From the NCBI GenBank assembly GCA_013822245.1, contig PNKE01000024.1:24168-88167 (forward strand): a DNA stretch of 64,000 nucleotides, written 5' to 3'. The position numbers and the translations under genes are program-made. Origin of the DNA: Candidatus Solibacter sp. (GTDB taxonomy: Bacteria; Acidobacteriota; Terriglobia; Bryobacterales; Bryobacteraceae). The notes under the pieces are model-generated. The model saw nothing but the letters and a program-made list of their open reading frames with translations. It was not told where the DNA came from and ran no database searches. Positions 16,865 through 24,259 of this stretch are shown piece after piece (the stretch's first letter is position 1; the number at the start of each line of letters is the position of its first letter).

Positions 16865-16887
16865 CAGAACTCTTTATTGTATTTGTT

Positions 16888-18444
16888 ATGGCCGCTCCGC
16901 GAATCGCATTTCTTCCCCTCCTGATTCTCCCCCTTTTCGCCCAGCCGCAACTCGACTCCGTCGTTCAGCGCGCGCGCTCCGAATTCGACGTGCCCGGCAT
17001 CGCCGTCGCCATCGTCCACGAAGGCAAATTGGTGTTCGCCAAGGGCTACGGCGTCAGCCGCCTCGACACCTCCGCGCCCGTCACGCCCAAGACCCTTTTC
17101 GGTGTGGCCTCCAATACCAAGGCCTTTACCGCCGCCGCCCTCGCCATCCTCGTCGACGAAGGCAAACTCGCCTGGGACGACCGCGTCATCGACCGCCTGC
17201 CCTCCTTCCAGATGAGTGACCCCTACGTCTCCCGCGAAATGCGCATCCGCGACCTGCTCATCCACAACAGCGGCCTGGCGCTGGGCGCCGGCGACCTCAT
17301 GTACTTCCCCGAAGGCACTCTCAGCGAGGACGAAGTCTACTCGCGCCTCCGCCACGTGCCGCTCGCAACAAGCTTCCGCAGCCGTTACGCATACGACAAC
17401 ATCCTCTACCTTGTCGCCGGCAAGGTCATCGAAAAAGTCTCCGGCAAGACCTGGGCCGCCTTCCTCCGCGACCGCATCCTCGATCCCATCGGCATGTCCC
17501 GGACCGTGCTCAGCGTGAAGCAGCTCGCCTCGCGCCCCGACGTCGCCCTGCCCCACGCCCCCGGCGAAGACGGCAAACTCCTGCAACTCAACCACGCGAG
17601 CATGGACAACAACGCCCCGGCCGCCGCCATGCAAAGCTCCGTCGAGGAGATGTCACTCTGGGTCTTGCTGCAATTGAACGAAGGCGAACTCGACGGCAAA
17701 CGCATCTTCTCCGCCCGCCAGTCGCGCGAAATGTGGTCGATGCAGACCATCATCCCCGTCTCCACCCCGCCCAAGCCCCTCGCCGCGCTCAAAGCGAACT
17801 TCGCCGGCTACGGCCTGGGCTGGAACCTCAACGACTACCGCGGCGAAAAGATCGTCTCCCACACCGGCGGCCTGTTCGGCATGGTCTCGCGCGTCACCAT
17901 GATCCCGTCGAAAAAGCTCGGCGTCATCGTGCTCACAAACCAGGAAGCCGGCGCCGCCTTCAACGCCATCACCTACACCGTCCTCGACCATTACCTCAAC
18001 GCCCCGCCCGCCGATTGGGTCGCCGCCCAGAAACAGGCCCTCGACGCCCGCAAGGCCGACGCCGCGAAGAAGGTCGCCGGCGAAGCAGCCAAACGCAACG
18101 CCCAAAGCAAGCCTTCCCTGCCCCTGGCTTCCTATGCCGGCCGCTACCGCGACGCCTGGTACGGCGACATCATCGTCGAGGAATCCGCCGGCGCGCTCCG
18201 GATGCGCTTCACCCACAGCCCCTCTCTCAACGGCACGATGGAACACTTCCAATACGACACTTTCATCGCCCGCTGGGGCGACCGCACCATGAACGCCGAC
18301 GCCTACGTCACCTTCACGCTATCCTCGGAAGGAACAATCGAACAGGTCAAGATGAAAGCCGTCTCGCCGCTGACCGACTTCAGCTTCGACTTCCATCACC
18401 TCGACCTCAAGCCCGTCGCCAGGGACGCCCCGCCCTACGATTAG
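16888..18444 (+). CDS. Exported serine beta-lactamase-fold hydrolase with DUF3471-type C-terminal domain
   Basis: 518 aa with signal peptide MAAPRIAFLPLLILPLFAQP. Active-site motifs of class C beta-lactamase/esterase folds are present: S75-N-T-K78, Y169-D-N171 and HTGG near residue 290-330. A C-terminal domain of about 110 residues (LASYAGRYRDAWYGDIIVEE...) resembles DUF3471/lipocalin-like extensions of esterase EstB-type enzymes. It is probably a peptidase or esterase acting outside the cytoplasm, not necessarily a resistance enzyme. No Shine-Dalgarno sequence is seen before the ATG; with a 23-nt divergent gap the mRNA may be leaderless. An SDR gene follows 13 nt later. Confidence 0.87.
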   Translation: MAAPRIAFLPLLILPLFAQPQLDSVVQRARSEFDVPGIAVAIVHEGKLVFAKGYGVSRLDTSAPVTPKTLFGVASNTKAFTAAALAILVDEGKLAWDDRVIDRLPSFQMSDPYVSREMRIRDLLIHNSGLALGAGDLMYFPEGTLSEDEVYSRLRHVPLATSFRSRYAYDNILYLVAGKVIEKVSGKTWAAFLRDRILDPIGMSRTVLSVKQLASRPDVALPHAPGEDGKLLQLNHASMDNNAPAAAMQSSVEEMSLWVLLQLNEGELDGKRIFSARQSREMWSMQTIIPVSTPPKPLAALKANFAGYGLGWNLNDYRGEKIVSHTGGLFGMVSRVTMIPSKKLGVIVLTNQEAGAAFNAITYTVLDHYLNAPPADWVAAQKQALDARKADAAKKVAGEAAKRNAQSKPSLPLASYAGRYRDAWYGDIIVEESAGALRMRFTHSPSLNGTMEHFQYDTFIARWGDRTMNADAYVTFTLSSEGTIEQVKMKAVSPLTDFSFDFHHLDLKPVARDAPPYD

Positions 18445-18457
18445 GAACCATCAAGCC

Positions 18458-19231
18458 ATGAACAGGTTCACCGGCAATACGGCCATCGTCACCGGCGGCG
18501 CACAGGGCATCGGCGCCGCCATCGTCCTCCGCCTCGCCCGTGACGGCGCCCGCGTCTCGTTCCTCGACATCGACGCCGCCCGCGGCCACGCCCTCGCCGC
18601 TGACCTCCAAGCGCAGGGCCTCGACGTCCGCTTCATCCCGGCCGACGTCACCATCGAAGACGACATCCGCCGCGCCGTCGAATCCTCCGAATCCGTCTTC
18701 GGTCCCGTCGATATCCTTGTCAACAACGCCGGCCGCAACGCCTATTTCGACGCCGCGGAAATGTCCTCGGCCGATTGGGACTCATCCATGGCCCTCAATC
18801 TCAAAGCCGCCTGGCTCTGCGCCAAGTATGTCCTGCCGTCGATGAAGCTCCGCGGCGGCGGATCCATCGTCAACATCTCGTCGCTCCACGCCCGCCTCAC
18901 CACCGAAGGCATGTTCCCCTACGCCGCCGCCAAGGCCGGACTCACCGGCCTCACCCGCAGCCTCGCCCTCGACTACGGCGCCTTCAACATCCGCGTCAAC
19001 GCCATCCTGCCCGGCTGGACCCGCACCGCCGCCGTCGACGATTGGCTCAGCCGCCAACCCGATCCGGCCGCGGCCGAGCGCCAGGTCATTGACGCCCAAC
19101 CCCTGCGCCGCATCGCCTCGACAGCCGAAGTGGCCAACGTGGCCGCGTTCCTCGCTTCGGACGAATCCTCGGCCATCACCGGCGCCGAAATCGCCGTCGA
19201 TTGCGGACTCGGCGCGAAATACGCTGGATGA
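18458..19231 (+). CDS. Short-chain dehydrogenase/reductase, sugar-dehydrogenase type
   Basis: 257 aa. It shows the cofactor motif TGGAQGIG, the NADP/NAD selector FLDIDAARG (an Asp after strand 2, so NAD preferred), DILVNNAGRN, S-S-L-H...Y-A-A-A-K (catalytic Ser, Tyr, Lys) and the end GAEIAVDCGLGAKYAG. It is adjacent to an SMP-30/gluconolactonase gene starting at its stop codon, so sugar dehydrogenase plus lactonase is a natural pathway pair: aldose to lactone to aldonate. The exact sugar is unknown. Confidence 0.88.
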   Translation: MNRFTGNTAIVTGGAQGIGAAIVLRLARDGARVSFLDIDAARGHALAADLQAQGLDVRFIPADVTIEDDIRRAVESSESVFGPVDILVNNAGRNAYFDAAEMSSADWDSSMALNLKAAWLCAKYVLPSMKLRGGGSIVNISSLHARLTTEGMFPYAAAKAGLTGLTRSLALDYGAFNIRVNAILPGWTRTAAVDDWLSRQPDPAAAERQVIDAQPLRRIASTAEVANVAAFLASDESSAITGAEIAVDCGLGAKYAG

Positions 19232-19245
19232 AAGAGGTCCCCGCC

Positions 19246-20127
19246 ATGCTCAACTGCGAACCCGTCGATGTCGCCCTCGACATCAAAGCCGATCTCGGCG
19301 AAGGCCCCGTCTGGGATGATCGGACTCGCCATCTCGTCTGGGTCGACATCATGGCCGGCCGCGTCAACCTCTTCGATCCCCTCACCGGCTCAAATCACGT
19401 CTTCGAGACCGGCACGCCCGTCGGCGCCGCCACGCTCTGCGAATCCGGCGCCCTGCTGCTGGCCATCCAGGACGGCTTCGCCCAACTCGACCCCGCCACC
19501 GGAGCCGTCGCCCCCTTCGCCGGCTTCCCCGATGCCTCCCCCGATGTCCGCATGAACGACGCCAAGTGCGACCCCCAGGGCCGCCTCTGGGCCGGAACCA
19601 TGGCCTTCGACATGCACCCCGCCGGCGGAGCACTCTACCGCCTCGACCCCGATTCGTCCATCGCCGCCATCCTCCCCTCCGTCACCATCTCCAACGGTAT
19701 CGACTGGTCCCTCGACGGCCTGACCATGTACTACGTCGACACCCCCACCCTCCGCGTCGATTGCTTCGACTTCCACCCCGCCTCCGGCGCCATCTCCAAC
19801 CGCCGCCCCTTCGTCGAAATCGAACAGCCCGGCGCCTACCCCGACGGCCTCACCATCGACGCCCAGGGCAACCTCTGGCTCGCCCTCTGGGGCGGCTGGG
19901 GCGTCGGCTGCTACAGCCCCCAAGGCGAACTCATCGCAAAAGTCGATGTCCCCGCCAGCCAGACCACAAGCTGCGCATTCGGCGGCGAAAACCTCGATGA
20001 TCTGTACATCACCTCCGCACGCACCGGCCTCTCAGCCGGCGACCTCGCCCAGCAGCCCCTCGCCGGATCGCTCTTCCGCGTTCGCCCCGGCGTCAAGGGC
20101 CGCCCCGCCAACCGCTTCGCCCTCTGA
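19246..20127 (+). CDS. SMP-30/gluconolactonase-like lactonase
   Basis: About 293 aa from the ATG at 19246, which has AAGAGG 8 nt upstream; an ATG at 19228 overlapping the SDR stop (ATGA) is an alternative adding six residues. The six-bladed propeller family motifs are present: DLGEGPVWDDR (metal Glu), MNDAKCDPQGRLWAGTM, ISNGIDWS (metal Asn) and YPDGLTIDAQGNLWLALW (metal Asp). These bind one divalent cation and hydrolyse sugar lactones. Its place after the SDR suggests it opens the lactone made by that enzyme. Confidence 0.88.
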   Translation: MLNCEPVDVALDIKADLGEGPVWDDRTRHLVWVDIMAGRVNLFDPLTGSNHVFETGTPVGAATLCESGALLLAIQDGFAQLDPATGAVAPFAGFPDASPDVRMNDAKCDPQGRLWAGTMAFDMHPAGGALYRLDPDSSIAAILPSVTISNGIDWSLDGLTMYYVDTPTLRVDCFDFHPASGAISNRRPFVEIEQPGAYPDGLTIDAQGNLWLALWGGWGVGCYSPQGELIAKVDVPASQTTSCAFGGENLDDLYITSARTGLSAGDLAQQPLAGSLFRVRPGVKGRPANRFAL

Positions 20128-20172
20128 CAAACGCAGCACCCGGCCGGCGTAAGCGATATAGTGCTCCTCAGC

Positions 20173-22155
20173 ATGATCACCCGCCGCGCCTTCTCATCCC
20201 TCCCCCTCTCCGCCGCCCTCGCCGCCGCGCCCGCCAATCCCCCCCGCCTCCGCCGCGCAGACTCCTTCTTCGGACTCCACTTCGACCTCCACCCCACCGG
20301 AAACGACACCGTCCTCGGCCGCGACGTCACCGAAGCCATGGTCGAAAAACTCGTCACCGCCGTCAAACCCGACTACCTCCAATACGATTCCAAAGGCCAC
20401 GCCGGCTGGCTCGGCTGGCCCTCCAAAATCGGACCATCCTCGCCCGGCATCGTCAACGATTCCCTCGCCGTCTACCGCAAAGTCACCGCCCGCCACGGCG
20501 TCGCCCTCTACATCCATTTCTCCGGCGTCTGGGACACCCAGGCCATCACCCGCCATCCCGAGTGGGCACGTCTCGACGCCAAAGGCAAGCCCGACGGCCG
20601 CAACACGTCCACCTTCAGCCCCTACGCCGACGAACTGATGATCCCCCAGCTTCGCGAGGCCGCCACGCTCTACGGTCTCGACGGCGCCTGGGTCGACGGC
20701 GAATGCTGGTCCGTCCAGCCTGACTTCTCGCCCGCCGCCATCGCCGCCTACAAGCAGGCCACCGGCCGCGCGGATGTCCCCCGCTCACCCGGCGAACCCC
20801 ACTGGCTCGACTTCCTCGAATTCAACCGCCAGCGCTTCCGCGACTACGTCAAACACTACGTCGACGCCCTCCACCAGTCGCATCCTAAATTCCAGATCGC
20901 ATCCAACTGGCTCTATTCCACAATGGTCCCCGAGCGGCCCTCCCTGCCCGTGGACTTCATCTCCGGCGACTATCTCGGCAACTCCGCCATCTCCCGCGCC
21001 CGCGTCGAGGCCCGCTTCCTCGCCCAATCCGGCCGCCCCTGGGACCTCATGGTCTGGGGCTTCCATCAAGCCGATTCCAACTCCGCCGGCCACATCCACA
21101 AGCCCGCCACCCAACTCATGCAGGAGGCCACCACCGTCCTCACCCAGGGCGGCGGTTTCCAGATCTACTACCAACCCTCCCGCTCCGGCCACTTCGAGGA
21201 TTCCCGCATCCAGGTCATGGCCAAGGTCGGCCGCTTCTGCCGTGACCGCCAGCCGGTCTGCCACAAGTCCGAAGCCGTCCCCCAGATCGGCGTTGTCTTC
21301 TCGCGCGAATCGCTTTATCACACCTCGAACAGACTCTTCGGCGGCTGGGGCCGCGCCGTCGACCAGGTCTGCGGCTGGCTCGACGCCGTGCTCGACAACC
21401 GGTATTCGGCCGACATTCTGCCCGACTGGAAGCTTGACGCCCTGGCCGCGTCCTATCCGCTCATCGTCCTGCCCGAATGGGCCGCCCCCGGCGATGCCGT
21501 CCTGAACACGCTCGCCCGCTACGCCCAGTCCGGCGGCGTCCTCATCGTTGCCGGCGCCGGGAACTGCCGCTGGTTCGCCCCGAAACTCGGTTTCACTGCC
21601 ACGGGCGACGCCATCGACCAGCCCGCCTTCATCGGCGGAGGCGAAGCGCAGGCCAACGCCCGCGGCATCTGGCAGGACGTCGACCCCGGCAAGTCGCAAG
21701 TCCTCGCCACCCGCCACCCCGATCGCGATTCCACCCGCGCGGGCAAGCCCGCCATCCTCGCCGCCCGCTTCGGCAAGGGCCAGGTGGTCGCCATCCCCGG
21801 CCCGCTCGGCCTGGTCTATGCCGCCACCCACGCGCCCGCGGTCCGCGACCTCGTCCGCCGCCTCATCCAACCGCGCTTCAAGCCGGTGGTCGAAATCGAA
21901 GCCCCGCCGGTCATCGAAGTGGCCCTGCGCCGCAAATCCGGCGTCCTCCACGTCCACCTCTCCAACCTGTCTCAGCTGCAAACCGCCGGCGATTTCGCCG
22001 CCCTCGACTCTGTTCCCGAAGCCGGCCCCATCCGCCTGAATTTCAACGGCCGCCAACCCTCCGCGCTCCGCCTGGAACCCGGCGGCCGAATCATCAAACC
22101 GCCTTTTGTTCTGGATCGCCTCCACCTCCACGCCGCCCTCGCCGTGGTATATTGA
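20173..22155 (+). CDS. Putative exported glycoside hydrolase, alpha-fucosidase/trimerisation-like TIM barrel
   Basis: 660 aa from the ATG at 20173 (a GTG at 20161 is 4 codons upstream). It begins with a Tat-like signal (MITRRAFSSLPLSAALAAAPA). The first 350 residues look like a TIM barrel: FFGLHFDLHPT, KPDYLQYDSKGHAGWLG, ALYIHFSGVWD, GLDGAWVDGECWSV (candidate acid/nucleophile Asp and Glu) and NWLYSTMVPERP. This resembles GH29/beta-galactosidase-superfamily and Tat-sorted hydrolases of Acidobacteria. Residues about 400-560 form a glutamine-amidotransferase-like trimerisation domain (YPLIVLPEWAAPGDAVLN, GGVLIVAGAG). The substrate is unknown. It ends just before the tRNA-Val locus. Confidence 0.72.
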   Translation: MITRRAFSSLPLSAALAAAPANPPRLRRADSFFGLHFDLHPTGNDTVLGRDVTEAMVEKLVTAVKPDYLQYDSKGHAGWLGWPSKIGPSSPGIVNDSLAVYRKVTARHGVALYIHFSGVWDTQAITRHPEWARLDAKGKPDGRNTSTFSPYADELMIPQLREAATLYGLDGAWVDGECWSVQPDFSPAAIAAYKQATGRADVPRSPGEPHWLDFLEFNRQRFRDYVKHYVDALHQSHPKFQIASNWLYSTMVPERPSLPVDFISGDYLGNSAISRARVEARFLAQSGRPWDLMVWGFHQADSNSAGHIHKPATQLMQEATTVLTQGGGFQIYYQPSRSGHFEDSRIQVMAKVGRFCRDRQPVCHKSEAVPQIGVVFSRESLYHTSNRLFGGWGRAVDQVCGWLDAVLDNRYSADILPDWKLDALAASYPLIVLPEWAAPGDAVLNTLARYAQSGGVLIVAGAGNCRWFAPKLGFTATGDAIDQPAFIGGGEAQANARGIWQDVDPGKSQVLATRHPDRDSTRAGKPAILAARFGKGQVVAIPGPLGLVYAATHAPAVRDLVRRLIQPRFKPVVEIEAPPVIEVALRRKSGVLHVHLSNLSQLQTAGDFAALDSVPEAGPIRLNFNGRQPSALRLEPGGRIIKPPFVLDRLHLHAALAVVY

Positions 22156-22193
22156 TGGTGTTGCGCGGCGGATGAGAGTTCGCCCGGATGAGC

Positions 22194-22240
22194 GGGCTCG
22201 TAGCTCAGTTGGTTAGAGCGCTACCTTGACACGGTCGCCA
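22194..22240 (+). tRNA. Truncated tRNA-Val(GAC): 5' half only, integration scar
   Basis: The first 28 bases (22194-22221) are identical to the start of the intact tRNA-Val at 22410, covering the acceptor 5' strand and D-arm, and CTTGACACG of the anticodon loop is also shared. The 5' anticodon stem differs (CTACC versus CCTGC), so this was a separate tRNA-Val gene and not a simple copy. After GACAC the sequence runs GGTCGCC and no T-arm or acceptor 3' strand exists. The break in the anticodon arm is a common crossover place for tyrosine integrases. It cannot make a tRNA. Confidence 0.75.
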
Positions 22241-22309
22241 GATCAAGGAGTTACGGGCGCCGGTGTTGGGTTTTGAGTGGTTTACGGGCGTTCGATTTGG
22301 ACGCCATTT

Positions 22310-22390
22310 GGACTCCAGGGCCTCTACCTTGTGGCTTTGGACTCCGGGTGGACTCCAAACGGACTCCAGTTGGTCGGAGTCTTGGACTCC
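22310..22390. repeat. Cluster of GGACTCC repeats, candidate integrase arm-type sites
   Basis: GGACTCC occurs at 22310, 22339, 22350, 22361 and 22384 in direct orientation, mostly as TGGACTCCA, and a six-base inverted copy GGAGTC at 22376-22381. Three copies are exactly 11 bp apart, one helical turn. Such short helically phased repeats beside an att core are typical of integrase arm sites. A further inverted copy (GGAGTCC) is at 27245, beside the integrase 3' end. Confidence 0.6.
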
Positions 22391-22409
22391 AGTTCGTTCG
22401 CAGTTTTGA

Positions 22410-22486
22410 GGGCTCGTAGCTCAGTTGGTTAGAGCGCCTGCTTGACACGCAGGAGGTCACAGATTCGAGTTCTGTCGAGCCCACCA
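22410..22486 (+). tRNA. tRNA-Val(GAC), complete with encoded CCA
   Basis: Acceptor GGGCTCG pairs with CGAGCCC (22476-22482), followed by discriminator A and CCA. The D-arm is GCTC...GAGC, the anticodon stem CCTGC/GCAGG encloses loop TTGACAC with anticodon GAC (codon GUC), and the T-arm TTCGAGT is regular. It lies immediately inside the mobile-element end and may replace the disrupted tRNA-Val at 22194. Confidence 0.95.
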
Positions 22487-22636
22487 CCCCCCTCCCTCAC
22501 ATCGCAGCGGACTCTCGCGCACGCGCGCGGTTGTATCCGCCGCTTTCGAATCCTGTCCATGGCAATCTGCATGGAAAGGACAAGCCAAACACTCCCCCTT
22601 ACTGCGTGAAGACTCACAGCCACGCCGCGAGATACG

Positions 22637-23062
22637 ATGGCTGATGTGAGCAGGCAGATCGTGGCGGTCAACGGGGCGGAGTGGATGGAACTGGAAGCAC
22701 GAGCCCGCGCGGCCGGGATGACGATGCCGCAGTACCTCCGGTCGATATGCGGGCTTCCGGCAAAGGGAATCGTCACAAACCGCGCCGTGGTACACGAACC
22801 ATCCCGCGCTCGCCAGCCTGTCAACGCACTCGAACGCCGGACCATCACCGTCCCGCTGACTCTGGAAGAGCGGGCTCTAATACAGGCGAATGCGCGCCAA
22901 GTTGGGGTCAGATCCGCCGCCCAATATATCCGGTCGCGGGCTGGACTCCAGATCCGGAACACGTCGCTGCCAGGCACTGCGGAGCGGGAGGACGAGGAGG
23001 ACGACGCATGGAATCGTCTTAGGCAACTCAACCTCGATCCAACGGCGTTCTTTGAACGGTAG
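22637..23062 (+). CDS. Small DNA-binding protein with two ribbon-helix-helix/MobC-like repeats
   Basis: 141 aa. Two similar segments are visible: residues about 17-41 (MELEARARAAGMTMPQYLRS) and about 68-102 (RTITVPLTLEERALIQANAR, then QYIRSRAGL). Each has the pattern of a beta strand followed by helix-turn-helix with Ala-x3-Gly and a Tyr-x-Arg-Ser ending, like RHH or MobC-type proteins. A fused pair could bind DNA as a monomer. The ATG at 22637 has GAG at a 5-nt spacing. It precedes the Dcd operon by 148 nt, in which a palindrome lies, so autoregulation or control of that operon is plausible. The C-terminus is acidic. Confidence 0.65.
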   Translation: MADVSRQIVAVNGAEWMELEARARAAGMTMPQYLRSICGLPAKGIVTNRAVVHEPSRARQPVNALERRTITVPLTLEERALIQANARQVGVRSAAQYIRSRAGLQIRNTSLPGTAEREDEEDDAWNRLRQLNLDPTAFFER

Positions 23063-23157
23063 TCCGACCGGCGGATCGGTTCTGATTCATGCGCGGAGGA
23101 TCGAGTTCCGGGCCACACGCAGAGTACTCCGACGACGTGGGACATCTCAATGAAACT

Positions 23158-23176
23158 GCTGACTTTACCAGTCAGC
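23158..23176. promoter_or_regulatory. Perfect 7-bp inverted repeat upstream of the Dcd/TIR operon, possible operator
   Basis: GCTGACT (23158-23164) and AGTCAGC (23170-23176) are exact complements around the 5-nt spacer TTACC, 34 nt before the first dcd-like start. It could be an operator for the RHH-like protein or a terminator hairpin of its gene; no U-run follows. Confidence 0.5.
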
Positions 23177-23210
23177 GCCTGATCGTGCTACGCTCGTCAA
23201 GAAAATCGTC

Positions 23211-23729
23211 ATGCTTACAGGCAAGGCAATCATCCGAGCAGTGTCACAGGGGCGGATCCGAATCGAACCGTTCCGATGCCTGCAAGTGAACCCGAACAGC
23301 TACAACTTTCGCTTGGGTGATCGGCTGCTTGCAATGACCACACCGGGCGAAGAGCCCGATCCCTTTTTGATTCCGCCCGGGGGATACGTGCTCATACCGG
23401 GTGTAGTGTATCTCGGAATGACTGAGGAACTTATTGGCAGCAGCCATTTCGCGATGACATTGCTTGGACGGTCTTCGTTAGGTCGGCTCGGTCTATTTGT
23501 TAATATCACCGCTGATCTCGGACACGTTGGTTCGTTCAGCCACTGGACCCTCGAACTCACCGTGGTGCAACCGCTCCGCGTATATTCAGCGATGCTGCTT
23601 GGCCAAGTAGTCTTCTGGCCAGTCGAGGGAGCGCGCCAACACTACGGGGGCCGATACGCTCACCATACAAGCCCGACACCGTGCCTCGATCGGACACTTT
23701 GCTTATCGCTGGCGGAGGAGTCTATATGA
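23211..23729 (+). CDS. dCTP deaminase/dUTPase-family protein 1 (catalytic Glu retained)
   Basis: 172 aa. Family motifs are clear: NPNSYNFRLGD (27-37), LGRSSLGRLGLFVNITADLG (85-104) and TLEL with Glu115 at the place of the proton-shuttling Glu of dCTP deaminases (E. coli Dcd Glu138). The Arg-Ser-Ser of GRSS is the substrate-binding part. It is shorter than Dcd (about 190 aa). The usual Pro-Gly-Phe/Trp segment before the catalytic strand is changed to GHVGSFSHW. It likely binds a pyrimidine dNTP and may deaminate it. No strong ribosome site is seen. Its stop overlaps the next start as ATGA, so the two paralogues are translated together. Confidence 0.82.
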   Translation: MLTGKAIIRAVSQGRIRIEPFRCLQVNPNSYNFRLGDRLLAMTTPGEEPDPFLIPPGGYVLIPGVVYLGMTEELIGSSHFAMTLLGRSSLGRLGLFVNITADLGHVGSFSHWTLELTVVQPLRVYSAMLLGQVVFWPVEGARQHYGGRYAHHTSPTPCLDRTLCLSLAEESI

Positions 23730-24259
23730 TTCTGACTGGCTCCGCCATCGCTGCTGCTCGTGCCGCCGGTGCCATCACGATCAGCCCTTATTATTCGACT
23801 CGATTGGGCCCGAACTCTTACGATCTCACGCTAGGCGCACGATGCAAGGTGTACAACTCGGTCGAACTGGACAGCGCCATGGAGAACCCAACGACAGATG
23901 TGCCCGTAGCCGATGATGGGCTTCTGCTCTGCCCGCATCGGGTTTACCTCTTCAATACGGAGGAGACTGTGGGCAGCACCAAGTATGTCCCAATTGTCAG
24001 GGGAAGGTCGTCGGTAGGTCGTCTCGGCCTATTTGTCCATATTACGGCCGATCTGATTGATCTTGGTTCGATCAACCAGCTAACGCTTCAGCTTCACGCG
24101 GTGATGCCCGTGCGAGTCTACCCCGGAATGCTGATTGCACAGGTGACGTTTTGGACGGTCGATGGAGAAATAACTCTGTACGATGGCAAGTATCGGAACA
24201 CCCGGAGCCCGAGCGGATCTCTGAGCTACAAGGACGACTTCAATGGCAAGCGATTTTGA
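23726..24259 (+). CDS. dCTP deaminase-like protein 2 with Glu-to-Gln change at the catalytic position
   Basis: 177 aa, start at 23726 preceded by GGAGGAG with 5-nt spacing. It is a diverged paralogue of the preceding gene: GPNSYDLTLGA (28-38), RGRSSVGRLGLFVHITADL (92-110) and TLQL, in which Gln122 replaces the catalytic Glu. Substrate-binding motifs are kept, so it may bind a nucleotide without converting it, acting as a sensor or as the regulatory half of a mixed trimer with protein 1; this is inference. The C-terminus is longer (LYDGKYRN...). It overlaps the HD-TIR gene by 17 nt. Confidence 0.8.
   Translation: MILTGSAIAAARAAGAITISPYYSTRLGPNSYDLTLGARCKVYNSVELDSAMENPTTDVPVADDGLLLCPHRVYLFNTEETVGSTKYVPIVRGRSSVGRLGLFVHITADLIDLGSINQLTLQLHAVMPVRVYPGMLIAQVTFWTVDGEITLYDGKYRNTRSPSGSLSYKDDFNGKRF

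Noticed and set aside
20785..22131. 448-aa minus-strand frame over the glycosidase-like gene
   Set aside because: Shadow of the plus-strand gene; Gly/Asp/Glu-rich with no domain.
22194..22240. A second functional tRNA-Val
   Set aside because: The T-arm and acceptor 3' strand are absent and the anticodon stem is mispaired.
22310..22390. CRISPR array
   Set aside because: Repeats are only 7-9 bp with irregular 11-29 bp spacing and no cas genes; they fit integrase sites.
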